Source: Parcubacteria group bacterium GW2011_GWB1_37_13
GTDB lineage: Bacteria; Patescibacteriota; Minisyncoccia; Phycocordibacterales; UBA9973
Assembly (NCBI GenBank): GCA_000990145.1
Contig: LBSW01000002.1
Coordinates: 1 to 18,566 of the forward strand
Length of the DNA stretch: 18,566 bases
Direction of reading: 5' to 3'
A program made the translations under genes and the position numbers. Shown in pieces: positions 7,378-14,271 of this stretch; the stretch's first letter is position 1, and the number at the start of each line of letters is the position of its first letter. Below the pieces are notes generated by a model. It was not told where the DNA came from. It did no database searches and saw only the letters and a list, made by a program, of their open reading frames with translations.

Positions 7378-8475
7378 ATGAAACTAGAATGTAAAATTGA
7401 AGAAATAAAAAATAAAATTTTCCAAGTAGAAAGAATTACCGGTAAAAATTTAACTTTGCCGATTTTGAATTCAATTCTCTTGATCGCGTCTGGAAAATCT
7501 TTAAAACTCAGGTCTACAAATTTAAGTCTTGGTATTGAAGTTGAAATTCCCGCGAAAATAGAAAAAGAGGGGATAGTTGCTATTTCTGGGTCAGTTTTGA
7601 ATGGAGTTTTTTCTAATGTTTTTCAAAATGAAAATGTTCAGCTTGAGGGTGTGGGGGGTAATTTGTTGATTCAAACAAAGAAAAGTTTAATAAAATTAAA
7701 AGGTCAGCCGCACGACGATTTCCCAACAATACCAAGGGTTACAGGAACAAGTTTTGAAATAGATTCGAAAAAATTAACAGACGGCATAAAATCAGTTTAT
7801 TATAGTTCCTCTGCATCTGACATAAAACCAGAAATTTCAAGCGTTTTTATGTATACCAATGATGGTAATTTAGTATTCGTTTCCACTGATTCTTTCAGAT
7901 TAGCTGAGAAAAAAATTAAAATAAAAGAACTTGTGGAAATCGAAGGCATACTCGTTCCATTTAAGAATATTTCTGAAATATTGAGAGTTTTTGGAGAATC
8001 CGCTTCCACTATAAAAGTATGTTTTAACAAAAATCAAATTTCTTTCTCATCCGAAAATATCTATCTGACTTCGCGAGTAATTGATGGAATTTTTCCCGAC
8101 TATCGCCAAATTATCCCAAAAACTTCAAGCACTGACGCTGTAATACTTAAACAAGATTTATTAAGCGCGCTAAAACTTTCAAACATTTTTTCAGATAAAT
8201 TTAATCAAATAAATCTAAGAATTGCGCCAAAAGAGAAAATTTTTGAACTCTCGTCTGCCAATAATGATATTGGAGAAAACAAAACATATTTAGATGCCGC
8301 GATAACAGGAGAAAATATTGAGCTTGGTTTTAACTATAAATATTTTTTAGATTGCTTCCAATCAATTACCACTGATAGTATGTCCATAAAACTTTCCGGA
8401 GCGGCAAGCCCGATTATAATATCTCCGGTTGGAGATGCTTCATTTGTTTATCTCATAATGCCGATGAATAGATAA
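7378..8475 (+). CDS. dnaN: DNA polymerase III beta sliding clamp
   Basis: 365 residues, the normal length of the three-domain beta clamp. The start MKLECKIEEIKNKIFQVERITGKNLTLPILNSILLIASGKSLKLRSTNLSLGIEVEIPA matches domain 1. Further landmarks are GQPHDDFPTIP, the central FVSTDSFRLAEKK (the TDSYRL-type motif), DGIFPDYRQIIPK, and the C-terminal YLIMPMNR (canonical LIMPMR). The dimeric ring encircles DNA and tethers the replicative polymerase; the pocket around the C-terminal MPM residues binds partner proteins. It stands in the dnaA-dnaN order and its stop lies 2 bp from the convergent PBP gene stop. Confidence 0.97.
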   Translation: MKLECKIEEIKNKIFQVERITGKNLTLPILNSILLIASGKSLKLRSTNLSLGIEVEIPAKIEKEGIVAISGSVLNGVFSNVFQNENVQLEGVGGNLLIQTKKSLIKLKGQPHDDFPTIPRVTGTSFEIDSKKLTDGIKSVYYSSSASDIKPEISSVFMYTNDGNLVFVSTDSFRLAEKKIKIKELVEIEGILVPFKNISEILRVFGESASTIKVCFNKNQISFSSENIYLTSRVIDGIFPDYRQIIPKTSSTDAVILKQDLLSALKLSNIFSDKFNQINLRIAPKEKIFELSSANNDIGENKTYLDAAITGENIELGFNYKYFLDCFQSITTDSMSIKLSGAASPIIISPVGDASFVYLIMPMNR

Positions 8476-8477
8476 TT

Positions 8478-11003
8478 TTATTCTTGTATTTTAAATATCA
8501 AAGTTGTTTCTTTGCTGTTATAGACACTGTCATAAGCGATTATTTTTAATTCATTTTCCGTCTGCAGGTTTTCCGCTTCAGAAGGTCTGAAAGAAAAAGT
8601 GAAAGGAGCTTCCGAAGTTCCCACATAACTATCATTTATAAATATATCCAGTTTTGCAAGAGGATACAAACCGGAATTTGAAATTTTTAGATTTATTTTT
8701 TGGTTAGATGGATAGATCTTATAACTATTCGGCTCAATTATTGAAATAATAGGCTTAGTTAAGTCCGTGTGTATATCATCTATTGCGCTTGGTTTGTCAT
8801 TCCAAGTCGTTAATATGTATTTTCCACTATTTTGCGCCCACCAGTTTTGTATAGGTATTTCCCAGTGGTTAAATTGCCGATCGTTTTCAGGATTTGTTGG
8901 CGATGCTCCAAAAATATCATGTTTATCTATCCAATAAAGAATTGAGTGCACATTTGTTATTACTTTTTCTTGCATAGTTTCTTTTGGAGTGTTCGGGCTC
9001 GCCAATTTTCCAGAAATTTTATCTATAAAAAAGTTTTCATTTCCCTGCCAAAATCCGCGGAGTACTGGTTTTACTTTAGCTGGGTCAACATCTAAATTCG
9101 GTTTTTCAAATTTTTCATCAGGCAAAGTTTTCAATGCTTCGCTGATAAATTTATTCCAAATCGGTCCCGCCACAGCCACACCGCCTTTTTTCATTGGCTG
9201 GTTGTCATTGTTGCCAGCCCAAACGCCTACAACTACAGATGGAGTGTAGCCAATAGTCCAAGCATCTTTGTTGTTATTCGTCGTTCCAGTTTTTACAGCT
9301 GTGTCCTTTCCGGGTATAAAAAGAGCCGAATGTGCCCCAAAGGTCGGCGCGCGCGCTTTCTCGTCCGAAAGAACATCTGAAATAGTCAGCGCTGTATTTT
9401 CAGACAAGACTTCTTGCGGATTTGCTTTAAACTCTTCTAAAATTTTTCCGTTTAAATCTTCAATTTTCAAGATTCCGGCATATGGATTCCTTACACCATT
9501 ATTTGCAAAAATTCCATAAGCCGATGTCATATCAAGCAGCGATACTTCTCCGCCTCCGATAACAAGCGTAAGCCCGTATCTTCCAATCTCATTTAAGGTG
9601 CTAATGCCCATCTCTTCCGCAGTTTTCAATGAGTCGGGAAGACCCGCCAAATAAAAAAGTTTTACAGCTATCAGGTTAATAGATTGCGCCAAGGCGTCCC
9701 GTAAGCTTATTGGTCCGCGGAATTTTCCATCATAATTGTCAGGCATATAGCAATCTTTTTGATTGCGTCCGGGCAAAGCTTTGCCATAAGCATCGCAGGT
9801 GGTTTGAAATTCTGTAGGCAGGTCAAAGAGCACTGTATCAGGTGTAAAGCCCTTATTGAAGGCTGTAGCGTATATAAAAGGCTTAAAGGATGAACCTGGT
9901 TGCCTGTAAGCGGTGGCCACGTTAAAATTTCCATCTATTTCTTTGTCAAAATAATCTCGAGAACCTATCATCGTTAAAATTTGCCCTGTTTTTGGATCTA
10001 TTGCCACGAGACTGGCATTTTTCCCATTCCAATCTTTTTCATTTTTCAACGCGTTTTCTTTGACAACTTGCTCTCCCTTTTCTTGCAGGTCATAATCCAG
10101 CGTTGTTGTAATTTTAAGCCCTCCTTTTTCCACCATTTCGCTTCCATATTTTTGTTCAAGATAATCCTTGATAAAGAAAACAAAATGAGGAGCTTTGATT
10201 CCGGACGCAACCTGCGGGATAAAAATTACTTTTCCCCTTTTTGCTTTGTCGTATTCTTCTTTGGAAATAAAATTAATTTCCAGCATTCTGGAAAGCACTA
10301 AATTTTTTCTAGCCTCCAGTTTATCTTTATTTTTTCCATAAGGCGAAAGCATTGTCGGCGATTGCGGGATTGACGCCAAATACGCCGCTTCCGCAAGCGT
10401 CAAATCAAGCGCTTCTTTATTGAAATAAGTTCTGCTTGCTTCTTCTATTCCATAGACAGCTCCGCCATAAGGAGCTTCATTTAAATAATATTCTAAAATT
10501 TTTTCTTTTGGTATGGATTTATCTATTTTTACCGCCAAAATCCACTCTTTTATTTTTCTAACATATCGAGCATAGCCCTTTTCGCTTCTAAGCAGGGTAT
10601 TTTTTACCAATTGCTGGGTTATAGTCGATCCGCCCCCGCCTATTCCGAAACCAAATATATTTGAAAGAACTGCGCGAATAGTAGAAGTTACCCGCACTCC
10701 GCTATGGTTGTAAAACTCGGAATCCTCAATGGCTACGGTGGCGTTTTTAATATTTATTCCCATAGCTTCTGAAGTTATGTCTGTCCTTTTTGTATCTTGA
10801 TGAATATCATAGAGTAAAATTTTTCCGGTTCGGTCATATATTTTGATTGAATTCTCTATTTTTCTGTTATTAAAAGATTGAAAATCTGGAATTTTAATAG
10901 AAGAAATCCAAATAATAATTATTCCAATTATTAAAACAAAAATACCTGCCAAAAACAGTATCAAATTTTTCCAAAATCTCTTGCTTTTATACATTTTTTT
11001 CAT
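8478..11003 (-). CDS. Class A penicillin-binding protein (GT51 transglycosylase/transpeptidase)
   Basis: 841 residues. One N-terminal membrane anchor (about 13-34) places the enzyme outside the membrane. GT51 domain: AIEDSEFYNHSGV with catalytic Glu93, GGGGSTITQQLVKN (about 122-135), and KEKILEYYLNEAPYGGAVYGIEEAS. Transpeptidase domain: SSFKPF with active-site Ser371 and Lys374 (S-x-x-K), SIN at 441-443 (S-x-N) and KTGTT at 571-575. After the catalytic part comes an Ig-like C-terminal domain (about 748-841, PIISIIEPNSYKIYPSNQKINLKI...), like the C-terminal modules of PBP1C-type enzymes. It polymerises and cross-links peptidoglycan. All catalytic motifs are intact. It is divergent from tyrS with only 38 bp between; the product of the dap operon at the end of the window is a plausible cross-link residue. 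Confidence 0.95.
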   Translation of the reverse strand: MKKMYKSKRFWKNLILFLAGIFVLIIGIIIIWISSIKIPDFQSFNNRKIENSIKIYDRTGKILLYDIHQDTKRTDITSEAMGINIKNATVAIEDSEFYNHSGVRVTSTIRAVLSNIFGFGIGGGGSTITQQLVKNTLLRSEKGYARYVRKIKEWILAVKIDKSIPKEKILEYYLNEAPYGGAVYGIEEASRTYFNKEALDLTLAEAAYLASIPQSPTMLSPYGKNKDKLEARKNLVLSRMLEINFISKEEYDKAKRGKVIFIPQVASGIKAPHFVFFIKDYLEQKYGSEMVEKGGLKITTTLDYDLQEKGEQVVKENALKNEKDWNGKNASLVAIDPKTGQILTMIGSRDYFDKEIDGNFNVATAYRQPGSSFKPFIYATAFNKGFTPDTVLFDLPTEFQTTCDAYGKALPGRNQKDCYMPDNYDGKFRGPISLRDALAQSINLIAVKLFYLAGLPDSLKTAEEMGISTLNEIGRYGLTLVIGGGEVSLLDMTSAYGIFANNGVRNPYAGILKIEDLNGKILEEFKANPQEVLSENTALTISDVLSDEKARAPTFGAHSALFIPGKDTAVKTGTTNNNKDAWTIGYTPSVVVGVWAGNNDNQPMKKGGVAVAGPIWNKFISEALKTLPDEKFEKPNLDVDPAKVKPVLRGFWQGNENFFIDKISGKLASPNTPKETMQEKVITNVHSILYWIDKHDIFGASPTNPENDRQFNHWEIPIQNWWAQNSGKYILTTWNDKPSAIDDIHTDLTKPIISIIEPNSYKIYPSNQKINLKISNSGLYPLAKLDIFINDSYVGTSEAPFTFSFRPSEAENLQTENELKIIAYDSVYNSKETTLIFKIQE

Positions 11004-11041
11004 TATTTCAATTATATCAGAAAATATGATATTATCTGCTT
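11004..11041. promoter_or_regulatory. Divergent PBP/tyrS promoter region
   Basis: Only 38 bp separate the two start codons, so both promoters must fit here or reach into the genes. Plus strand: TATTAT at 11030-11035 ends 6 nt before the tyrS ATG, with a weak TTCAAT at 11007-11012, 17 bp upstream. Minus strand: TATAAT at 11016-11011 ends 7 nt before the PBP ATG. Both spacings predict leaderless or nearly leaderless mRNAs. Confidence 0.5.
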
Positions 11042-12226
11042 ATGAAAGTATCGAAACAAGAAGACAAAATTGATGAATTGCTGACCCGCGGAGTTGATAA
11101 AATTTATCTTTCCCGTGAAAAACTGGAGGAAGTGTTGCGTTCCGGTAAAAAGCTTAGATTATATCAAGGTTTTGATCCAACAGGAGACAAGCTTCACATC
11201 GGCCATATGGTTGGCTTGCGCAAGCTGGCTGAGTGGCAGAAACTAGGTCATCATGTTATTTTTTTGATTGGTGATTATACTGCGATGATAGGCGACCCTT
11301 CCGGCAAGCTTTCAACGAGAAAGGTCCTTACACATGAACAAACTCTGGCCAATGCAAAAAATTATAAAGAACAGGCATCTAAAATTCTGAAATTTGACGG
11401 CGATAACCCTGCGGAAGTTCTCTTTAACGGCGACTGGCTGGGCAAACTAAGCGCGATAGAATTTTTGAGAATCGCTGGAAATCTGACCTATAGCCAGGTC
11501 ATAGAAAGAGATATGTTTCAAGAGAGACTTAAACAGGGCCAAGATATTTCTACAAATGAGTTTTTATATCCTGTCATGCAGGCTTACGATTCTGTTGCTA
11601 TGGATGTTGACCTGGAGGTAGGAGGGAAAGACCAAATGTTCAACATGATGATGGGTCGGAAACTCATGAGAAATATGATGAAAAAAGAAAAGTTTGTTAT
11701 GACAACAAAACTTTTAGAAGATAAACATGGAGTGAAAATTGGCAAAACGGAAGGAAATGCTATTGCCTTAGACGACAAACCAGAAGATTTATTTGGCAAA
11801 ATAATGGCCTTTCCTGATGAAGCGGTTTCTCAGTGTTTTGAATCCCTAACACTTATCTCCATGGAAGAAATTCCAAACAAGGATTTTCTCATGAACAAAA
11901 AACGTCTTGCGTTTGAAATCGTGAAAGATTTAAATGATGAGAAAAAAGCCAAAGAAGCGCAAGGGGCTTGGGAAAAAGCTTTTCAAAAAAAAGAAATTCC
12001 GGAGAAAATGCAAGAAATAAAATGTCAAATAGGAGAATTGTTGAGCGAAATTTTGGTAAAAAATAAGATTTTATCTTCAAAAGGGGAATGGAGAAGGCTT
12101 GTGTTGGGAAATGCTATCCATAATTTGGCGAAAAATCAAAATATAACAGACGTAAATTTAAAAATTGCGGAAGATTTGACTCTTAAAATAGGCAAAAAAA
12201 AATTTGTGAAAATTCTAACAAAATAA
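11042..12226 (+). CDS. tyrS: Tyrosyl-tRNA synthetase
   Basis: 394 residues of a class I aminoacyl-tRNA synthetase. The ATP site motif HIGH is exact (52-55, in GFDPTGDKLHIGHMVGLRKL), and the KMSKS loop is KIGKTEGNAI (about 232-241), the 'KFGKT' form of one TyrRS subgroup. GNLTYSQVIERDMFQ, EFLYPVMQAYDSVAM and GGKDQMFNMMMGRKLM match TyrRS amino-acid pocket and dimer regions. The C terminus (about 350-394, SKGEWRRLVLGNAIHNLAKNQNI...FVKIL) is an S4-like RNA-binding domain. It charges tRNA-Tyr. No T-box is visible upstream: only 38 bp separate it from the PBP gene. Its 3' end converges on the small acidic gene. Confidence 0.95.
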   Translation: MKVSKQEDKIDELLTRGVDKIYLSREKLEEVLRSGKKLRLYQGFDPTGDKLHIGHMVGLRKLAEWQKLGHHVIFLIGDYTAMIGDPSGKLSTRKVLTHEQTLANAKNYKEQASKILKFDGDNPAEVLFNGDWLGKLSAIEFLRIAGNLTYSQVIERDMFQERLKQGQDISTNEFLYPVMQAYDSVAMDVDLEVGGKDQMFNMMMGRKLMRNMMKKEKFVMTTKLLEDKHGVKIGKTEGNAIALDDKPEDLFGKIMAFPDEAVSQCFESLTLISMEEIPNKDFLMNKKRLAFEIVKDLNDEKKAKEAQGAWEKAFQKKEIPEKMQEIKCQIGELLSEILVKNKILSSKGEWRRLVLGNAIHNLAKNQNITDVNLKIAEDLTLKIGKKKFVKILTK

Positions 12227-12252
12227 AAAAATAAACACAAAATTTTTCTATT

Positions 12253-12396
12253 TTATCTGTCTTTATCCGGGTCTGGATCTTGATCATCCATTCCAAGATC
12301 ATCCATTCCAGATTCCGGTATATCTAATGGTTCTAAAGGCTCATCATCATCGACGCCCATTTTAAAACCATCTATTTCTTCATCGTTGTAACTCAT
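12253..12396 (-). CDS. Small acidic hypothetical protein
   Basis: 47 residues starting MSYNDEEIDGFKMGVDDDEPLEPLD, rich in Asp/Glu and Pro, with only a few basic residues and no hydrophobic core, so probably disordered. I start at the ATG 12396; the longer frame to 12492 has a different composition (hydrophobic and basic) and looks non-coding. The GMDDL repeat comes from a 15-bp tandem duplication at 12282-12311. Small Asp-rich proteins of this style recur in Parcubacterial genomes to my recollection, but I know no function. It lies downstream of ruvC on the same strand (108-bp gap) and could be read from the ruvC promoter. Confidence 0.5.
   Translation of the reverse strand: MSYNDEEIDGFKMGVDDDEPLEPLDIPESGMDDLGMDDQDPDPDKDR
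12282..12311. repeat. 15-bp tandem duplication
   Basis: Unit GATCATCCATTCCAA at 12282-12296 repeated at 12297-12311 with one change in the last base. It lies within the small acidic gene and encodes GMDDL/GMDDQ on the minus strand, keeping the frame. It looks like a recent slippage duplication. Confidence 0.8.
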
Positions 12397-12473
12397 ACAA
12401 ATTTTTTTATTTTTGTTAAACGACCTATTGCTCCTACTTTGTATCAAAATCAAAAAAGCTTGGCAATAGAAAA

Positions 12474-12482
12474 TGTGGATAA
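12474..12482 (-). other. Perfect DnaA box upstream of the acidic gene
   Basis: TGTGGATAA, the reverse complement of TTATCCACA, in the 108-bp non-coding gap between ruvC and the small acidic gene. It lies several kilobases from the candidate oriC and could be a DnaA titration or regulatory site, or chance. Confidence 0.35.
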
Positions 12483-12504
12483 CTTGCGTCATTAGCGGAT
12501 AGAT

Positions 12505-13014
12505 TTAAGCTCTGATGTGCGCAAAAGCGGTAAGAGCGATAGCGATAGCGTCCATTTCGTCGTCAGATGTTTTGTTTTTTTTTATATTGACTAAAATTTT
12601 TACCATTTTTATCATCTGTTCTTTGGTTGCTCTTCCATAACCACTAGTTGCTATTTTTATTTGAGGCGGAGATGCTTCAAAAATGCGAAGTCCGGCCAGA
12701 GCGGCTTCATAAACCGCAACCCCGCGCGCTTCAGCGACTCTCATTGCTGTTTTTTGATTTGTATTTAGAAATAAAGTTTCAATAGCCAAAACTTCCGGCT
12801 GATATTCTTTTATTATTTTTTTCACTTCTCCGCCGATTAGACGCAGTCTTTCAGAAAAATCCAATTCAGCGGAAGTTTTGAAACATTCTGAAAAAATAAC
12901 GCGTTCCTTTGACACGCTGAAGTTTTTAACGAAGGCGGTTTTTTTGTTTGCTTTTTCTAGCACCGCTATTCCCAATCTTTCAAAACCCGGATCTATTCCC
13001 AAAATGCGCGTCAT
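12505..13014 (-). CDS. ruvC: Holliday junction resolvase RuvC
   Basis: 169 residues, normal length. The RNase H-like active site is complete: ILGIDPGFERLGIAV with Asp8, LAIETLFLNTN with Glu79, and the C-terminal TSDDEMDAIAIALTA with Asp151/152 and Asp155. NQKTAMRVAEARGVAVYEAALAG and SPPQIKIATSGYGRATKEQM match RuvC junction-binding elements. As a dimer it resolves Holliday junctions, with RuvB (encoded at 14364-15398 on the same strand) and RuvA, which is not in the window. A TAGAAT ends 6 nt before the ATG, suggesting a leaderless mRNA. The ruvC-ruvB linkage is interrupted by the RAYT/ncRNA island. Confidence 0.95.
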   Translation of the reverse strand: MTRILGIDPGFERLGIAVLEKANKKTAFVKNFSVSKERVIFSECFKTSAELDFSERLRLIGGEVKKIIKEYQPEVLAIETLFLNTNQKTAMRVAEARGVAVYEAALAGLRIFEASPPQIKIATSGYGRATKEQMIKMVKILVNIKKNKTSDDEMDAIAIALTAFAHIRA

Positions 13015-13020
13015 TCAGGT

Positions 13021-13026
13021 ATTCTA
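13021..13026 (-). promoter_or_regulatory. ruvC -10-like element
   Basis: On the minus strand, TAGAAT (one mismatch to TATAAT) ends 6 nt before the ruvC ATG, the same spacing as at dnaA and tyrS. It overlaps the -35-like CTAACA of the plus-strand RNA promoter, so the two promoters are back to back and could interfere. Confidence 0.45.
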
Positions 13027-13052
13027 ACATTTTTTGTAATTTATGATATTAT
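13024..13052 (+). promoter_or_regulatory. Promoter of the structured RNA 13059-13220
   Basis: CTAACA (13024-13029), a 17-nt spacer and TATTAT (13047-13052). The expected transcription start falls at about 13059, one base before the first stem of the RNA. The sequence TATGATATTAT is shared with the tyrS upstream region. Confidence 0.5.
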
Positions 13053-13058
13053 ATGAAT

Positions 13059-13220
13059 GACATAGCTCTTTGAGCCCCACGGTTTCCGTAGGGAACTTCT
13101 CGGGGGCTATGTTAGCCGCAAGCACAAAAGCCGCAAATGCAAGGATGCAGGGCTGGCTGGGACGCTCAACGTCCCAGCCAGCCCAAAGCCAATGGAATGG
13201 ATTTTCCGGTGGCTTTTTTT
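13059..13220 (+). ncRNA. Structured RNA of unknown family upstream of ruvC
   Basis: A GC-rich segment in AT-rich surroundings that starts at a promoter and ends in an intrinsic terminator. Structure seen by eye: (1) stem ACATAGC 13060-13066 with GCTATGT 13106-13112, enclosing a hairpin CCC-ACGG-TTT-CCGT-GGG at about 13075-13093; (2) an unpaired-looking imperfect tandem repeat beginning AGCCGCAA at 13114 and 13129; (3) a small hairpin TGCA-AGGA-TGCA; (4) a perfect 15-bp hairpin 13150-13164/13170-13184 with loop CTCAA; (5) a terminator, AAGCCA 13186-13191 with TGGCTT 13210-13215 and a T-run. It is not recognisable as tRNA, tmRNA, SRP RNA (no GGAAGGAAGCAGC-like motif), RNase P RNA or a riboswitch class I know. 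A 46-codon ORF (13109-13249) runs through it but crosses the terminator. Confidence 0.5.
13186..13220 (+). terminator. Intrinsic terminator of the structured RNA
   Basis: AAGCCA pairs with TGGCTT, GGAA pairs with TTCC across a small internal loop, and a run of seven T follows (13214-13220). Well-formed intrinsic terminator on the plus strand. Confidence 0.7.
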
Positions 13221-13236
13221 ATTTGCCAATTTTATT

Positions 13237-13259
13237 ATGTCAAGGTTGAACCTTGACAT
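13237..13259. repeat. 23-nt perfect palindrome, copy 1
   Basis: Eleven-base arms (ATGTCAAGGTT and its complement) around one central G at 13248. It lies 3 bp past the transposase stop codon and 16 bp after the T-run of the structured RNA. Able to form a cruciform or ssDNA hairpin; being palindromic, it looks the same from both strands except for the centre. Confidence 0.85.
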
Positions 13260-13262
13260 GCA

Positions 13263-13958
13263 TTATTTATCATAATAATTGAGCCATTCCCATAATTCAC
13301 GCTCAAAAGTTTCCCTTTTTTCAAAATAATCAGGAAATTTAACTAAATTAAGAATTTCGTGTTGAGGTCTATTGTTTTCTAGGTAGTCTAAATAACTTGA
13401 ATAGTTATACCTCGCTAAGAACTTTTTCATCCCTTTTTTATTTTTTATTCCATTTTCTTTCCACTTGGAATCTATCAACTTTACCGGATTTAAATATATA
13501 TACGAAAAAAGATATTTTAAATATTTATCTGTATTGATATGTTGGGCTTTAAATCGGCTTTCAAACAAAGCGCCAGAGCGTTCGTATTTTTTATTAAAAT
13601 ACATTGTATAAGCGGTCATTAGTTTTTGCATGAATAAGCTTATTCCATCTTCGCGCTTTTCTCTTAAAAGCAGATGAAAGTGATTTGGCATTAAACAATA
13701 TGCTCCAATATCCACCAAAGTGTCTTCTCTTTTCAGGAGAAAAAGATCAGAAAATAATTTCTTTTTATGATCGCTCAAATGAATTGTGTTTACACTGTTG
13801 CAAACAAAAAGAAGCGCAATAAAACGCTTATAATCTTTCTCATTCAAAAATATTTTTCTTTTTTCAGTACCTCGTCCGTAACAATGGTAATATTCTTCTA
13901 TTGCAAAAAAGTAAAAGTTCGCGACATATTCAAATGATATCCCAATCATACTCTTCAT
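13263..13958 (-). CDS. REP-associated tyrosine transposase (RAYT, Y1/HUH family)
   Basis: 231 residues from the ATG at 13958. The open frame continues to 14066, but that extension runs through the palindrome and does not look like the family. Typical RAYT landmarks, numbered from this start: EYYHCYGRGTEKRKIF near 22-37, GAYCLMPNHFHLLLREK around 85-101 with the HUH pair His93/His95, and LMTAYTMYFNKKYERSGALFESRFKAQHI around 113-141, carrying candidate catalytic Tyr117/Tyr120; then YIYLNPVKLI. The enzyme is a ssDNA nuclease/transferase that acts on REP-like hairpins. The catalytic motifs are intact, so it may be active. It is flanked by identical 23-nt palindromes and sits between ruvC and ruvB. 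Met40 of the long frame (13949) is another possible start. Confidence 0.88.
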   Translation of the reverse strand: MKSMIGISFEYVANFYFFAIEEYYHCYGRGTEKRKIFLNEKDYKRFIALLFVCNSVNTIHLSDHKKKLFSDLFLLKREDTLVDIGAYCLMPNHFHLLLREKREDGISLFMQKLMTAYTMYFNKKYERSGALFESRFKAQHINTDKYLKYLFSYIYLNPVKLIDSKWKENGIKNKKGMKKFLARYNYSSYLDYLENNRPQHEILNLVKFPDYFEKRETFERELWEWLNYYDK

Positions 13959-13979
13959 GTCAAGGTTGAACCTTGACAT
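13957..13979. repeat. 23-nt perfect palindrome, copy 2
   Basis: Identical to copy 1 at 13237-13259. It overlaps the likely transposase ATG (13956-13958) by two bases, so protein binding or hairpin formation here could also affect translation or transcription of the transposase. Confidence 0.85.
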
Positions 13980-13986
13980 GTGGGAG

Positions 13987-13995
13987 TTATCCACA
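13987..13995 (+). other. Perfect DnaA box near the RAYT element
   Basis: TTATCCACA lies 7 bp outside palindrome copy 2 and just upstream of the promoter at 14003. It may be a DnaA-regulated or titration site; a single box could be chance. Confidence 0.35.
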
Positions 13996-14002
13996 GGGAA
14001 AA

Positions 14003-14030
14003 TTGATATATATATATATTGGTTTATCAT
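14003..14030 (+). promoter_or_regulatory. Promoter of the His-rich micro-ORF leader
   Basis: TTGATA (14003-14008), 16-nt spacer made mostly of TA repeats, TATCAT (14025-14030). Each hexamer has one mismatch to the sigma70 consensus, making this one of the best promoter matches in the window. The start point would be about 14037, four nucleotides before the leader stem. Confidence 0.55.
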
Positions 14031-14036
14031 TAAGAA

Positions 14037-14107
14037 TGATACGCAGTTCTTTGACGTGATTTCCACACGGGCGTGTGGGAGTCTAGATGCGAGGAACTGT
14101 GTTTTTT
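14037..14107 (+). promoter_or_regulatory. Structured leader with terminator-like stem and U-run
   Basis: Two nested helices seen by eye. The outer one pairs ACGCAGTTC (14041-14049) with GAACTGTGT (14094-14102), 9 bp with one G-U. The inner one pairs 14058-14068 with 14073-14083, 11 bp with two G-U, capped by a GGGC tetraloop. They are separated by an 8 x 10 nt internal loop. A run of six T starts within the outer stem end (14102-14107), and the Shine-Dalgarno GGAG follows at once (14108-14111). So the helix can act as an attenuator before the micro-ORF, or this may be a short independent RNA. It matches no riboswitch class that I recognise. Confidence 0.5.
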
Positions 14108-14119
14108 GGAGATAAAACT

Positions 14120-14239
14120 ATGAAGACTCACACTGGCGCCCATGAGGGTACTCACAGTCACATCCGCACCACTGAGGTCGCTCCGACTCCGACTCTGGCG
14201 AAGATAACGCACGCTGGCGACGGGGGCATCCACGAATAA
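14120..14239 (+). CDS. His-rich 39-residue putative small protein
   Basis: A short frame preceded by GGAG at 14108-14111, 8 nt before the ATG, one of the few clear Shine-Dalgarno sites in this window. It begins MKTHTGAHEGTHSH and ends HAGDGGIHE. Six His occur among 39 residues, four of them at positions 4, 8, 12 and 14; there is no hydrophobic segment and no Cys. Codons are GC-rich, unlike the neighbouring genes, suggesting foreign origin or a constrained RNA. Promoter, structured leader and a downstream hairpin surround it as an independent transcription unit. The His spacing could bind a metal, but this is speculation. I do not recognise the family; it may also be a chance ORF in a non-coding RNA. 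Confidence 0.4.
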   Translation: MKTHTGAHEGTHSHIRTTEVAPTPTLAKITHAGDGGIHE

Positions 14240-14271
14240 CAGAGGGGTTCCTCCCCACTGTAGGATGGAGA

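Larger units (their letters stand above)
13237..13979. mobile_element. Palindrome-bounded RAYT element
   Basis: A 743-bp unit with the same 23-nt palindrome at both ends: 13237-13259 and 13957-13979 (arm ATGTCAAGGTT, central G, then its reverse complement). The two copies are identical, and the next base (G) is also shared. The only gene between them is a Y1/HUH transposase whose stop codon is 3 bp from one copy and whose likely ATG overlaps the edge of the other. Identical hairpins next to both ends of a single-strand-acting transposase gene suggest they are its recognition structures. Whether the unit moves as a whole (IS200-like) or is a domesticated RAYT with two REP-like repeats cannot be told from one copy. 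Confidence 0.6.

Noticed and set aside
13109..13249. 46-codon plus-strand ORF beginning MLAASTKAANARMQGW inside the structured RNA
   Set aside because: It runs through a 15-bp perfect hairpin, the terminator and its T-run, and ends in the transposon palindrome. No clear SD. Kept only as an alternative to the ncRNA call.
13959..14066. N-terminal extension of the RAYT frame up to 14066
   Set aside because: The extension reads through the 23-nt palindrome and into a promoter region; RAYT proteins normally start shortly before the YYHCYGRG segment.
14030..14233. 67-codon minus-strand ORF, Ser/Arg-rich
   Set aside because: It is antisense to the promoter-leader-micro-ORF unit and has the look of a reverse-strand shadow; it has no RBS or family resemblance.
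14243..14257. GGGGTTCCTCCCC as a tRNA T-arm (tmRNA/tRNA remnant)
   Set aside because: The loop is too short, there is no GTTCRA pattern, no acceptor stem and no CCA nearby.
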